Assembly (NCBI GenBank): GCA_964034945.1
Contig: OZ035962.1
Coordinates: 13,139,388 to 13,203,387 of the forward strand
Reading direction: 5' to 3'
Source of the DNA: Chrysopilus asiliformis
Lineage: Eukaryota > Arthropoda > Insecta > Diptera > Rhagionidae
DNA length: 64,000 nt
Part shown: piece by piece, positions 22,396 through 31,996 of the stretch
How positions within the stretch are numbered: the stretch's first letter is position 1
Layout of the letters: every line of letters starts with the position of its first letter
Notes under the pieces: generated by a model
Told to the model about the DNA's origin: nothing
The model's input: the letters and a program-made list of their open reading frames with translations, nothing else
Databases searched by the model: none
Translations under genes and position numbers: made by a program

Positions 22396-22713
22396 TCATA
22401 CCATACTAATATATAAAAATGACTTGGTGTCTGTCTGTTCCTCTTTCACGCAAAAACGGCTGAACCGATTGACTTGAAATTTGGCATAAGAGTCTGTGGT
22501 AGTTCTGGTTCCAACAAAGGCATACGGAAAAGTAGCGCGAGGGGTGGGGGGGAGTAAGGGGAGGGGGTAAAGTAATCTCGAAACCTAATTTCCCCTCTAT
22601 GTTACTCTTTCGCGGGGAAACTACTGAACCGATTGGCCTGAAGTTTAGCTCCAACATAGACCATAAAAAAAATTGAAAAAACTTAACCCGGAAACGACGG
22701 GTATGCAAACTAG
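22396..22713 (+). mobile_element. Helitron-like element with readable empty site
   Basis: 318 bp. The 5' end is TCATACCATACTAATATATA; the 3' end has a GC hairpin AACCCGGAAACGACGGGT, then ATGCAAACTAG. It sits exactly between an A (22395) and a T (22714), the usual Helitron target. Removing it restores GTAGA/TATTCTATAAG, which matches the uninterrupted family A copy at 14722 (GTAGATTTTGTATAAG). There is no target duplication, as expected. No Rep/helicase, so non-autonomous. A CTGTCTGTTCCTC phrase and a GAACCGATT phrase lie inside. Confidence 0.85.
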
Positions 22714-22760
22714 TATTCTATAAGAAAGTGATGTGCTGTTCACATCAGATATTTGTTGAT
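22714..22760. repeat. family A repeat, right part
   Basis: TATTCTATAAGAAAGTGATG, then TGCTGTTCACATCAGATAT, continues the copy that began at 22060. Confidence 0.65.
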
Positions 22761-23059
22761 TTCACAACGTAGTGTTGTCGAGCGACTATTAAAAGACCAT
22801 TTACCATTAAAAATCAATACGTGATTCCATTATCCTGGTTGAATACCAGTAGCACGTGTGGAAAATATTTTTTTTTCAATATAATTGATTGCTTTCTGTT
22901 CAAAGATTTTAATTGATGCAAATACGTGATAAACAACTTTAAATAACAATGCCAGAATAACGTGATTTATTTTTATTCGTAGTAATTTCAATAATTGATT
23001 TCAATGTTGTTAATTTTAAATTTTTACCGAATTTTAAAAAAGTAAAACACGAGTATCAT

Positions 23060-23537
23060 ATCGATATACCACTGACTCACTGATTCGTTCACTCATTACA
23101 GTATTTCCCGAACCACTAAACCGATTACCATGAAACTTTCACAACAAATTCATCAGGTGCTCGCTAAGACACGGTTTTACAAAATTCGAAACGATAGATC
23201 CTGTAAGGATAACTCAAATATCAGTTTTCCCGTTTTTCCTCTCAAAAACTCAAGCTAGGGAGGTTAAGGGACCGGTGATCACGAATCTGATGTTGGAAAT
23301 TGAAAATGTGAAACCGAAGGTGTTGTAAGGATAACTTAAATATCATTATTCCCATTTTTCTGGAACTAAGGGGTTTTCGGGATCGATGATCACGAATCTG
23401 GTGTTCAAAATTCGAAACGGGAGGTCCTGAAAGCATAAAAGTTTTTTTTTGTCAATTTATTTCTTTGTTTTTTTGTGCAAAAAACTTATGCAAAAAACTT
23501 TAACCCGGCAGCGAAGGGTATGCAAGCTATTAATATT
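23060..23537 (+). mobile_element. Helitron-like / family C element
   Basis: Begins near ATACCACTGACTCACTGATT and ends AACCCGGCAGCGAAGGGT, TATGCAAGCTATT. The same 3' hairpin plus CTAG-like end is seen at 2443 (inverse) and 22713. Inside, a block with GATCACGAATCTG and CTG(T/A)AAGGATAA is repeated two to three times. The last four bases (CTAT) differ from CTAG, so the end has probably decayed. Confidence 0.55.
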
Positions 23538-24428
23538 ACAAAGGAAAGTCGGTTTTTTTGTGACCGGATTTTTCAAAAGCCATTGATCCGATTTTAATGA
23601 AATTTCACAGTTAGGTTCAGAGTATCATTATATGTTCCTTCTTACATCACTTGAACAGCATTAGCAATACGGTAAAATTTTCACAATTAAAGAGGTTAGC
23701 CCCCAGGAAGAATTTTCGCCATATCTATTCCTCCCCCCTCCGCAAAACTCCTTACCTTCTATCTCCCGTAATTCTGAAGATATTTGGGTCTGGTTATCAC
23801 CAATAGGGAGGTGAGCCTTCACAAAAAAAACTTGCATTGGGCTGCAATTCTGCCACCAAATACACACTAAATAAATTAATATTTTAATAAAAAATGTCAT
23901 ATGAAATATTTATATGGGCTGTGGAGAACAGTCATTTTATGGAACTGGGTACCCGGCTAGCTAGGAACCGACAACCGGCGAAGTTCAAGAATCGAGAATT
24001 GGGTAGTGTGTAATTTGCTGTTCTGGTTAATGTAAGACGTTTTAAATAGGACAAAATTAAAAAAATGAGTGAAATTTGGATGATTTTTTGAAAATAATTC
24101 AAAAAAAGTGGTACCCGTTTTTCGCAGAACCGGTTCCTGAAAATTTTCACCACTCTTAAGTCGATTGGCACAATGTTCGAAAGTTATGGTGTTCACAGAA
24201 TATGTAATTCTATGCGTATTTAACAGTTTCGTTATTTGAGTTCCCATAAAGGCGTCCGAACACAAAATTCCTTTTGGTTGACATATTTTTCTTACTTTTG
24301 TAATCCAAAATTTTTTAGATAAAGATTATTAGTGCAAACTTTCGAACTATAGGTCTTCAAACTATGTTCAAAAAAATTCGTATGCTTCATGCAAACTAAT
24401 TTTTAAAATACATCTCTTTTAGACTTAA
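23538..24428. other. intergenic, no gene seen
   Basis: Two overlapping minus-strand frames (about 80 and 102 codons, 23932-24265) have no recognisable domain. The phrases CCGATTTTAATGAAATTTCA (23589) and similar suggest old repeat debris. Confidence 0.4.
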
Positions 24429-24667
24429 CACTCTAACTGCCACGACAGTTTTAAGCCTTTTTCTAAATATATATGTCAGTCAAAAAGGCACTAAGAAAAA
24501 AAAAATTGAAACAAAATTATAGCTAAATGTTATTTTATTACCATAAAATGTGTGCAACTACAAAAAATCGTTGCGGTTGCAGCGAACACTTTAATAATTT
24601 TCATTGTGGCCGTTGTGCACAATTAGGTGTCAGGTCTTTTTGACTGACGTGGCAGTTAGAGTGTTAA
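24425..24667. mobile_element. piggyBac-like MITE 1
   Basis: TTAA on each side (24425-24428, 24664-24667) and inverted ends CACTCTAACTGCCACG. The TTAA duplication and C-rich start fit the piggyBac superfamily. Subterminal AGTCAAAAAG / CTTTTTGACT also pair. 235 bp between the TTAAs, no coding capacity. Confidence 0.8.
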
Positions 24668-25168
24668 AACATAAATTTAATATTTTTTAACAAATTATGC
24701 TAATTTTGAATATAGTACTACACAGGCCGACAAACACAACCATCTTTTGGTGTAAGTACTCGATGTTAAAATCATTTTTGAGTAATTCGGTATCTCTGAT
24801 TTCGAATCTGAGAGTCGGCTGTATAGTTTCTGAGATATGCCGAGTGACGCAAATAATTTTCTCACATACATTTAATACAATCGTACGTCAATAAGTCGAA
24901 CCTCTATAACCCCGAATTCCTCAATAGCTCAATTTGTTTCTTGCCCCTTCAGGTTCGAGTTATCAAACTTGGACTGTATATTTATAGGTTTCTATAGGTT
25001 TTTTTGTACATTATAAGTGAAAAACTAGAGCTGATCCAACCAAACCACCGAAAGATTTGGAACTCGCGAAGTAAAGTTACCCAAAAATTACTCTAATATC
25101 GAGTGCACCAAAATAAGTATCTCGTTGTTATTCTTTAAAACAGAACTGTTTGTTCTGGTTTTATCTAT
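24668..25168. other. intergenic, no gene seen
   Basis: AT-rich, with nothing recognised. Confidence 0.4.
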
Positions 25169-25297
25169 CGGGAGCTGTTCATAAAATACGTCACGCATTT
25201 GAAGGGATGATGGATTGCCGGTGGTTCTACGGCAGAATGAAATCCCGGGTATCCAAAAAGGCAAAATTTAGCGTGACATAATTTATGGATAGCCCCG
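25169..25297. mobile_element. short MITE
   Basis: The ends GAGCTGTTCATAAAATACG (left) and GGGCTATCCATAAATTATG (right, other strand), with GTCACGC inside both, form inverted repeats of about 26 bp around a more GC-rich interior. About 129 bp. Superfamily not determined. Confidence 0.65.
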
Positions 25298-25462
25298 AGC
25301 TACTATTTTCGATTTCTTTGCAATTCGGGGTGGGTTATATAAAATTTCTGTACTTACCTACTTGACGTACTGAATGCATCGGAAAGTAAAATAAACGACC
25401 AAAATTTATCAAAAATACATTAGCATTTACATATTTACACAGTAATAATTCATATTAATTAC

Positions 25463-25562
25463 TCTTCAAGATACGTTTGCGATAATCATCGTCCCGATGG
25501 ATTGTGATGCTGCCTCCACCATTTGACATGACTGAGCTCATTGGTTCCACATGCACAGCATC
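25463..25562 (-). CDS. coding exon 2a (follows alternative first exon 1a)
   Basis: Minus strand, acceptor TTTTCAG just right of 25562. The exon reads DAVHVEPMSSVMSNGGGSIT and continues through IHRDDDYRKRILK, 100 nt to a donor GTAATT (25462 and below). Exon 1a ends in phase 0 and joins here in frame. The exit is phase 1, the same as exons 1b and 1c, so it can splice to the shared exon at 12315-12383. If the donor is not used, the frame stops at a TAA two codons later (25455-25457) and the product would be a 53-residue protein. Codon composition is clearly coding. Function not recognised. Confidence 0.55.
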
Positions 25563-25576
25563 CTGAAAATTTATAA

Positions 25577-25940
25577 AGATGAAATTTATTTAGAATATGA
25601 TTTTTTATAACAATTCCATATATCGAAATCCAATCGAACTACTCCTTCCCCCTGTCCCATACAAATGGAAAATATTTTTGCGATTATCTCGAAAACTGTT
25701 CATTTTTTTCAAAATGGAATTCCATAGAGTTCGAACAGGATGATAACAGCTGTCGAATGCAAAAAACCGCCATAAAACTGATAAGGTTTACTAGTAGAAG
25801 TTTATAATTTTCGTTACATACGGACACACAACATAGGAACACACACACATGCAAACATGTTACGGACTCATGCAAATATGTTACGGACTCATTAAAAGTT
25901 GATCGGTATATGTCTTGGGGGAGTGATTTTCACACCTTTT
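25577..25940. repeat. family D repeat in the intron
   Basis: TATCGAAATCCAATCGAACT and a CCCATACAAATGG phrase, then ATAACAGCTGTCGAATGCA and an ACACACAACATAGGAACACA tract. The second half matches 56640-56790 in inverse orientation. Lies immediately 5' of exon 2a on the minus strand. Confidence 0.6.
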
Positions 25941-26298
25941 TCATATGTAAGAAAGGTAAAGAGATCCCCGAATTAGCAAAAAATTCTCCATATTTCAAAT
26001 TCGAAATTCAGCGAATTAAAAATTAATAGAAATTCATATAAACTAAGGGTTTTTGAGGAAGGTTATGTTAATACAACTATCTCATATCACGATAAATTTA
26101 ACTTCAAAAAATCGATGGTTAATTGACGAAAAGAAGTCATCAAGTATTAAAAACACACTTCAACTAGGAATATGCGACTCGTTAGAAGGAAATCGATATA
26201 TATTAGGTTGTTGCATATGAAATATCCGATTTTTAGTGTAAACTTCAAACGCAAATATCTCAGGTCAAACAAAATTTTGTTAATCAAAACAAAATCCC

Positions 26299-27162
26299 TT
26301 AGAATCTACACACTTTTGCCAACCTGAAACAAGGTTGTTTATTGCGGTAGTGTAGAATTTGGACGTTCTGGAGGCGACGAAATTGTTGAAGGCATTTTTG
26401 ATATCTGTTCCCGATTTCGAAGCAGCGCTCCTGTAGGAATTTGTCGAACTGATTGAAAAAGTGGTAATCGGTAGGTGAAAGGTCCGGTGAGTATGGCGGG
26501 TGAGGCAAAGTTTCATAGCCCAGCTCGTTCAACTTTTGCACCGTCGGTTTTGCAACGTGGGGTCGTAAGTTATCGTGAAGAAGAATTGGTCCTTTTCTGT
26601 TGGCCAATGCCGGACGCATGCATTCAAGTTTTTGGTGCTTTTCTTATATTTGCTAAACGAACTTCTCCGCTGTAATGGTTTCGCCAGGATTCAACAAGCT
26701 GTGGCGGATAAGACCAGTTGCAGACCACCAAACGGTTACCATTACCTTCTCTGGGTGCAAATTTGGCTTTGGGAGATGATGTGGTGCTTTGACGCGGTCC
26801 AACCATTGAGGTCAACGCCGGCTGTTGTCTTACAGGATCCGCTTTTCGTCGCACGTCACAACCCGATCGAAAAAGGGATCATTTTTGTCTCGCAAAATTA
26901 GTGAGTCCGCCACTTCCAAACCACGAAGTTATTCAGCTCGTGCAGCACCCATTTGTCCAATTTGGTGTTACTGCCTCAACAAGTTCACGTCACTTGCAGA
27001 AAACCAAATTTTACTTTACCAATTGACTGCAAGTGACGTGAAATTGTTGAGGCAGTAACACCACATTGTTCTGCAAATTCTCTGACCGTTTAGCGGGGAT
27101 TTGCTTCAATTGACGCCTTCAAGACTTCATCATGGACAACACTTTCAGGTCTACCACAGCTT
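26299..27162 (-). pseudogene. mariner transposase, catalytic part, decayed
   Basis: Minus strand. The coding continues from the 38429-38797 fragment with SCGRPESVVHDEVLKASIEA and a stop soon after, then REFAEQCGVTASTISRHLQ (DNA-binding region). The first catalytic Asp is in VVTCDEKRIL, the second in ILLHDNLRPHVA, and the third in YSPDLSPTDYHFF. The spacing between the last two is about 34 residues, the D,D34D pattern of true mariners. Several in-frame stops and frame changes break it, including a 36-bp inverted duplication at 26964-27062. It is an old, dead copy. The longest open piece is the last 106 codons, 26299-26619. Confidence 0.85.
26964..27062. repeat. 36-bp inverted duplication inside the mariner transposase
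   Basis: GGTGTTACTGCCTCAACA... (26964-26999) and its inverse at 27027-27062 differ at one base and enclose 27 nt. One arm is ordinary transposase sequence; the other is extra relative to the protein and breaks the frame. Confidence 0.85.
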
Positions 27163-29526
27163 TGTGGTGAACACAGTGCCAGGTGTTGCGATTCCGATGC
27201 CTCGTACAGAACCTACACCCAACACGTGCGGAGTCAACGTTGAGAAACGGCATGCCATAGCTAGCTCGGAGAGGCGGGTAGTGGGTTTGTTTCTCATGCT
27301 GGACTCCACACAATAAAGGGGGCATGCCTTTAGGGGGTGGCAGAGTAACTCGAGAGGAGGGTTTTTCAAGCCCTCATTACTCTAGGTAGCCACCGGACTA
27401 GGGAAAAGCGGAACTCGAATACAAAAAACAAAAGATTTAAAATAAAAAAAAAAGAAGCCGGATAGAAAAACGTGACAAGAAGCTTGCCCACCCCATAACC
27501 TATGCTGATCAAGGAGCTTCATCTTGATCAACCCCTAATATCAATGGAGACACTTACTTTAAGCCAAAGTTAAAGTTACTTAATAAAATTCTAGTACCAT
27601 TGCTGATTTCGCGTATCTCTCATCGTCGCCTGTCCCCACCTCTCTCCAAGATAAGGCGTCTAGTTAAACATACTAAATGTTTCGAACCCCACGTACGATC
27701 TCATATAACGCGACTCAAAAATACTGTTCCGTTATAGAAACAAGAAAACCAAACTCGACTCATGTGGAGGAAAATTCAAAAAAAATTTTAATCAAGAAGA
27801 AACAAATATCGGTTAATTAAAGTAAAGAACTTATATTTTTCTGCGTAAAAATAATTCACAAAAAAAAATGTTTAAATGAACAAATCCAGCCTAAGTCTTA
27901 AATTCAATTTTTCTGAATAATTCATTTATTTATTTAACCTAATTGTGGCCACCAAAAGAAAAGTTTTAATTCAATTAAATTACTAAATTCTGTTTAAAAT
28001 CCTAACTGTGATACTAAATCTTAAGAAATATTGTCCTAACGACAGTTACAAAAAAAATCTGTGATTTCGTCTGTGATAAATAGTTAATAATGTAGGCATT
28101 AATTTTATATTTACTTATCTTTTTAGTTCAAATCATATATATATATATTTTAAATTAAATGTTAGTAAATTAAAGTTTAAATTCTATGTAAATTCATGTA
28201 AAAAGAACGACTTTTATTTAATTTAAATTAGTAGGGTGTAACGCTTATCTTCTTGTTGATTGTAGATAATAATAAAAGGTGAAATTTTGGCGTCACGTCC
28301 AGTTATTTATCGTTGGGAATGCATTCCGGTAAATATTTATAGTGGCAAAATATCCTTAAGGCTGCTTATCCAAAATAGTGCGTCGTTGTTGCCGTTGTAT
28401 TGATGGTTTTTATGTTAGGTAAAAATTTAACTGTGTACTTACTGATCAGTAATAAAAAAAAATGGTTTTTTCCTTCTCTTTCCTCTTTACTTCGCCCTAT
28501 TCCTGGCTAGACTGGATACCTTCAGGCGTAGTGGTGTTGAAGAATATTGACTGATTTGGCATGTGTTAAAAGGATGAATGATGAATTTTCTGGAACTGCT
28601 CGAAATATGTGGAATGTAGATTGTTGAATGATGAATTTTCTGGAACTGCTCGGATTATGTGGAATGTAGTAAATTTATGTAGAATGGATGACGGTGAGAA
28701 CTCGAAAAATGATGCATGTTTTGATCGATGATTGTGTCGTCGAAAATCAGGAACTGATGTCTTTTTTGTTTTTCTTTTGTTAAATTTTTTTTGTTTTCTA
28801 TGATATTAGTACAAATCTATTTATAAATCTATTTATTTTACATCACAAGAACCAAACTTAAGTCGACTGGAACTAAACGTTAAGGTTTTTTTTTTTTTTT
28901 GGATTATTCCTCTTTTTTTTGTTCACTCTCGGAGTTTTTCAAATTTAGCACTCAAAATTAGCACTAGTTTTCTAAGCACAGTATCGAGTGTTGATTTTTG
29001 GTTTCTCAGTACTTTTCAAAAATTAAATCGAGACAAAAAAAAATTGATAAAAAAAAACTTGTTCATTTTTTTGGACCGAGTCTAAACAGCGAACTCTTAT
29101 TTTTTTTCTTTCTTTTAAAATAAGAAAAAAACGACTTAAATAATTTTCTGCGATCGCGTCGAGCGCGTCCTTGCGTACCAGCCGAATTCTCATCCAAAAA
29201 CTGTCTCCAGCGCCCACCCAATTTCCATTCAAACCATTTTTGCAACGGTCCCCAGTTCTTTGTGCTTTTGAAATCTCGAAACCACTGCAATGTTCCATAG
29301 ATTTGTGTCTATTTAACTTTTGCAGCAGAAAAAGACTTGGTAGGCTCGATGAAGATTGAACAAAAAGATCAGTTATGATATCCTCGAATTTCTAATTTCT
29401 GTTTAGAATGTTTTCGGTTGGCAACAGATCTTTTCGTTTATAGATTTTAAATTGATCGGCACGTGTTTGGGCAGGGGTGCCAAACATTTGGTTTTTTGGT
29501 TGGCCCGCATATCCACGATCACTACA
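27163..29526 (-). repeat. 3' LTR of the Gypsy-type element
   Basis: 2364 bp, TG...CA on the plus strand. By eye it differs from the other LTR by one base in an A/G run (about 27451) and by two T in a poly-T run (about 28886-28900). It holds a 50-bp tandem duplication at 28576-28668. The open frames within it are repeated identically in the other LTR and are not supported as genes. Confidence 0.95.
28576..28668. repeat. 50-bp tandem duplication inside the LTR
   Basis: GAATGATGAATTTTCTGGAA, a following CTGCTCG and TATGTGGAATGTAG occur twice, 50 bp apart. The same pair is in the other LTR at about 37478-37570. The position in the LTR might correspond to a repeated enhancer-like unit; this is a guess. 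Confidence 0.8.
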
Positions 29527-30208
29527 CCATCAACAGTTTTAGCCACCTATAAGGTAGCTAAAGGTGTTGAAAAAAGGATCTATGACATGAGGGTGACTCG
29601 CTGTGTGGCTTCGACCACGACCCTGACAAAGATGAGAGTCTCATGTGACAATTATTGCCGGGCAAAACACCTTGAGGCTTGTCGCGTCAGAGAAGGTCGC
29701 TTGAAAACTTGTCAAAATTGATAGTTCCAATCTGGGTTTACATCAAATCCGATTTTAGGACAATTCAGGTATGGTCGTATCTGGTTTTGGGTCCAATCAG
29801 GTAAGTATATTCTGGTAGTGTCAAAGCTGGGTATAATTAGATGAGTAAGTCCGAGAATATTCCACAACTTTGGAATATTTAGGGTACATACGGTGACTGA
29901 CAACCCTACCGACTACTGACACAAAAGCCCGCAATGCTAGAGTGGCACCATATGCGACATCCAAACAAATGTCAAGTCATCCTTCTATCAGTCTGTTTGA
30001 ATGCCGATTAGCCGGTAAGGGGGAAGGGAATGAAATTGGGAGAAGATGCAAGGGAAAGTCTCAATGCTGCATCTGAAAACTGCACAACGCAGAGCGAACA
30101 AGGAGATGGCCTTCCGCGGTAAAACCTAAGCGGATCGACCACCTATGGTTAAGGGGTGAAGCCCCCGGGATTCCTTTTTAGGGATACCCAAAAAAAATTG
30201 GCTAGAAT
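29527..30208 (-). other. 3' untranslated region between pol and 3' LTR
   Basis: 682 bp downstream of pol on the minus strand, with no long frame and no envelope-like protein. I could not find a convincing purine-rich polypurine tract next to the LTR at 29527, where one is expected. Confidence 0.55.
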
Positions 30209-31996
30209 TCAGGTTCGAAGATCTTTTGTGTGAATTTTTCCTTTGAATCGGCCATTTACGTCTTCAACTTCATACAAGGAATTTCCAACCGCTTTCACTA
30301 TTTTGCACTTAACAAACTTTGGGGCGAGCTTGGCGTTAAAGTTCTTTGTAGCATCGCTCAAAGCAAAATTACGGCGAAATACTTCTTGCCCTATCGAGAA
30401 TAAGCGTTGTCTGGACCTTAAATTATAACCAGTGGCGTAACGTTTATACGCTTGCTCCAAGTGACATTTGACATCATTGCGTATAAGTTGCAACTTGTCA
30501 GCAGGTTGAATTTGCATGTCTTGATCAGAGACGGCGTGTAATTTCTCTAAAATAGGGTAAGCGTTACCATGCAGTACCATTTCGTGGCCGAAGTTTGTAA
30601 AATAGGGTGTTCGATTGATTGCCGTATGGATCGATGTTCTAAGTGCACATGCTATTTCTGGTATCTGAGCATCCCATTTTTTATGGTCTTTCGCGATATA
30701 TGCTCTAATCGAAGCTAAAATGGATCGATTAACCCTTTCGGATGCGTTTGCTTGTGGAGCATACACTGCGGTTCGCATGTGTTTGACGCCGTATGATTTT
30801 AAGAAAGTTTCAAACTCTTTCGACACGAACTGTGGTCCGTTGTCTGATGTGAGAATCTCAGGCACCCCGTACGTCAGAAACACATCGTTTCTCAAATATT
30901 TTAGAACCAGTTTAGCAGTTGCCCGATACATCGGTTTCAAAAGCACAAACTTGCTAAACTGATCTAGCACGACGAATAAAACGGTGTTCCCCTCGGTCGA
31001 TCTAGGGTAAGGGCCCATGAAGTCGACGTAAATCCGTTGCCAAGGCCGTTCGACCTTCACTTGGTCTCCCATCGGTGGTCTCAGGGTTATGTTTGCAGCT
31101 TTTGTCTGCTTACAAGTCTCACAATTTGAAACGAAATCTTTTACCTGCGAAACCATGTTCGGCCAGTAATAGCGCTGACGGAGTCGGTACAGCGTCTTGC
31201 CAATACCGCCGTGTGCCGATTGTGGTGGATCATGGGCCGCCCGGATCAGAGCGCCAGACAAGCCCGACGGTACCCAAAGCTTCCATGCCCCGACCTCTTG
31301 TACATCGTCGCCAGTACGCGGATCTTTACGTATGTAAACGTACCCGTCTGAAACACACAAGTCTGGAAGTTTATCCCCCTCTTTGGTAACTGTGGCTATA
31401 AGCTCTCGGTATTCATCTGCTAGGAACTCCGGAGAACTTAAGTCTACCTCAAGAGGCGGATATTCCTTCAAACCTGTGAGTTCCTCTGCATATGCTCGGG
31501 ACAACGCGTCTGGTACAATATTCTGGCTACCTTTACGATGCACTATCGAAAAATCGAAGCCCTGGAGCTTCAGGGACCATCGAGCGAGTCTGCCGCTCAG
31601 ATCCTTCTGGCTCATGAGCCATTTAAGGCTCGCGTGGTCGGTTATGATGGAGAAGGGAAGCCCCTCGACATACTGCCTGAACTTGCGTACCGACAGCACC
31701 GCTGCGTAGCACTCAAGCTCGGTTATGCTGTAATTTTTTTGCGCAGCATTGAGCTTCTGTGAAAAGTATGCAAGTGGCCTCTCCTCTCCATCATCCCCGA
31801 CCTGGCAAAGAACACCGCCGACGCCCGATGTACTGGCGTCGCATTGGATTTGAAACGGTTTCGAGAAGTCAGGTGTTATCAGGACTGGTGCCGTGATGAG
31901 AGCCTGTTTTAACTGTTCGAAAGCAGCCTGGGCCTCCGAAGTCCACCGGAAGATACCTCTCTTAAGACAGTCCGTGATAGGAGCTGCCAAGCTGGC
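30209..31996 (-). CDS. pol, RNase H and integrase part
   Basis: In the same frame as the upstream RT frame, but separated from it by one TAA (31997-31999). In order: the RNase H N-terminal aspartate in PFQIQCDASTSGVGGVLCQ, the glutamate in NYSITELECYAAVL, and the second Asp in FSIITDHASLKWLM. Then the integrase zinc-binding HH-CC region (AHDPPQSAHGG ... CETCKQTK), and the catalytic core with Asp in IYVDFMGPYPR, Asp in ILTSDNGPQF and Glu in NASERVNRSI. The C-terminal module ends near LAPKFVKCKIVKAVGNSLYE. About 595 codons, otherwise intact, with all catalytic acids visible. Its expression would need read-through of the upstream stop. It acts in the virus-like particle and nucleus: RNase H removes the RNA template and integrase inserts the cDNA. 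Confidence 0.95.
   Translation of the reverse strand, partial: ASLAAPITDCLKRGIFRWTSEAQAAFEQLKQALITAPVLITPDFSKPFQIQCDASTSGVGGVLCQVGDDGEERPLAYFSQKLNAAQKNYSITELECYAAVLSVRKFRQYVEGLPFSIITDHASLKWLMSQKDLSGRLARWSLKLQGFDFSIVHRKGSQNIVPDALSRAYAEELTGLKEYPPLEVDLSSPEFLADEYRELIATVTKEGDKLPDLCVSDGYVYIRKDPRTGDDVQEVGAWKLWVPSGLSGALIRAAHDPPQSAHGGIGKTLYRLRQRYYWPNMVSQVKDFVSNCETCKQTKAANITLRPPMGDQVKVERPWQRIYVDFMGPYPRSTEGNTVLFVVLDQFSKFVLLKPMYRATAKLVLKYLRNDVFLTYGVPEILTSDNGPQFVSKEFETFLKSYGVKHMRTAVYAPQANASERVNRSILASIRAYIAKDHKKWDAQIPEIACALRTSIHTAINRTPYFTNFGHEMVLHGNAYPILEKLHAVSDQDMQIQPADKLQLIRNDVKCHLEQAYKRYATGYNLRSRQRLFSIGQEVFRRNFALSDATKNFNAKLAPKFVKCKIVKAVGNSLYEVEDVNGRFKGKIHTKDLRT

Larger units (their letters stand above)
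26203..27162 (-). mobile_element. mariner transposon, 3' portion (split by the LTR retrotransposon)
   Basis: The left end TTAGGTTGTTGCATATGAAA is flanked by TA (26201-26202). Its partner end is at 38778-38797, followed by TA (38798-38799). Removing the LTR element and its GCTT duplication leaves about 1325 bp, the usual mariner length. This part holds the transposase middle and C-terminus in inverse orientation. Confidence 0.9.

Noticed and set aside
26475..27369. Plus-strand frames in the mariner and LTR
   Set aside because: Antisense to the decayed transposase or located across the LTR junction; no motif of their own.
29452..29721. 89-codon plus-strand frame at the LTR edge
   Set aside because: It crosses from the LTR into the element's 3' region on the strand opposite to its genes and has no motif.
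29527..30208. Envelope gene of an errantivirus-type element
   Set aside because: This is the position where env would be, but no long frame, signal peptide or membrane span is present.
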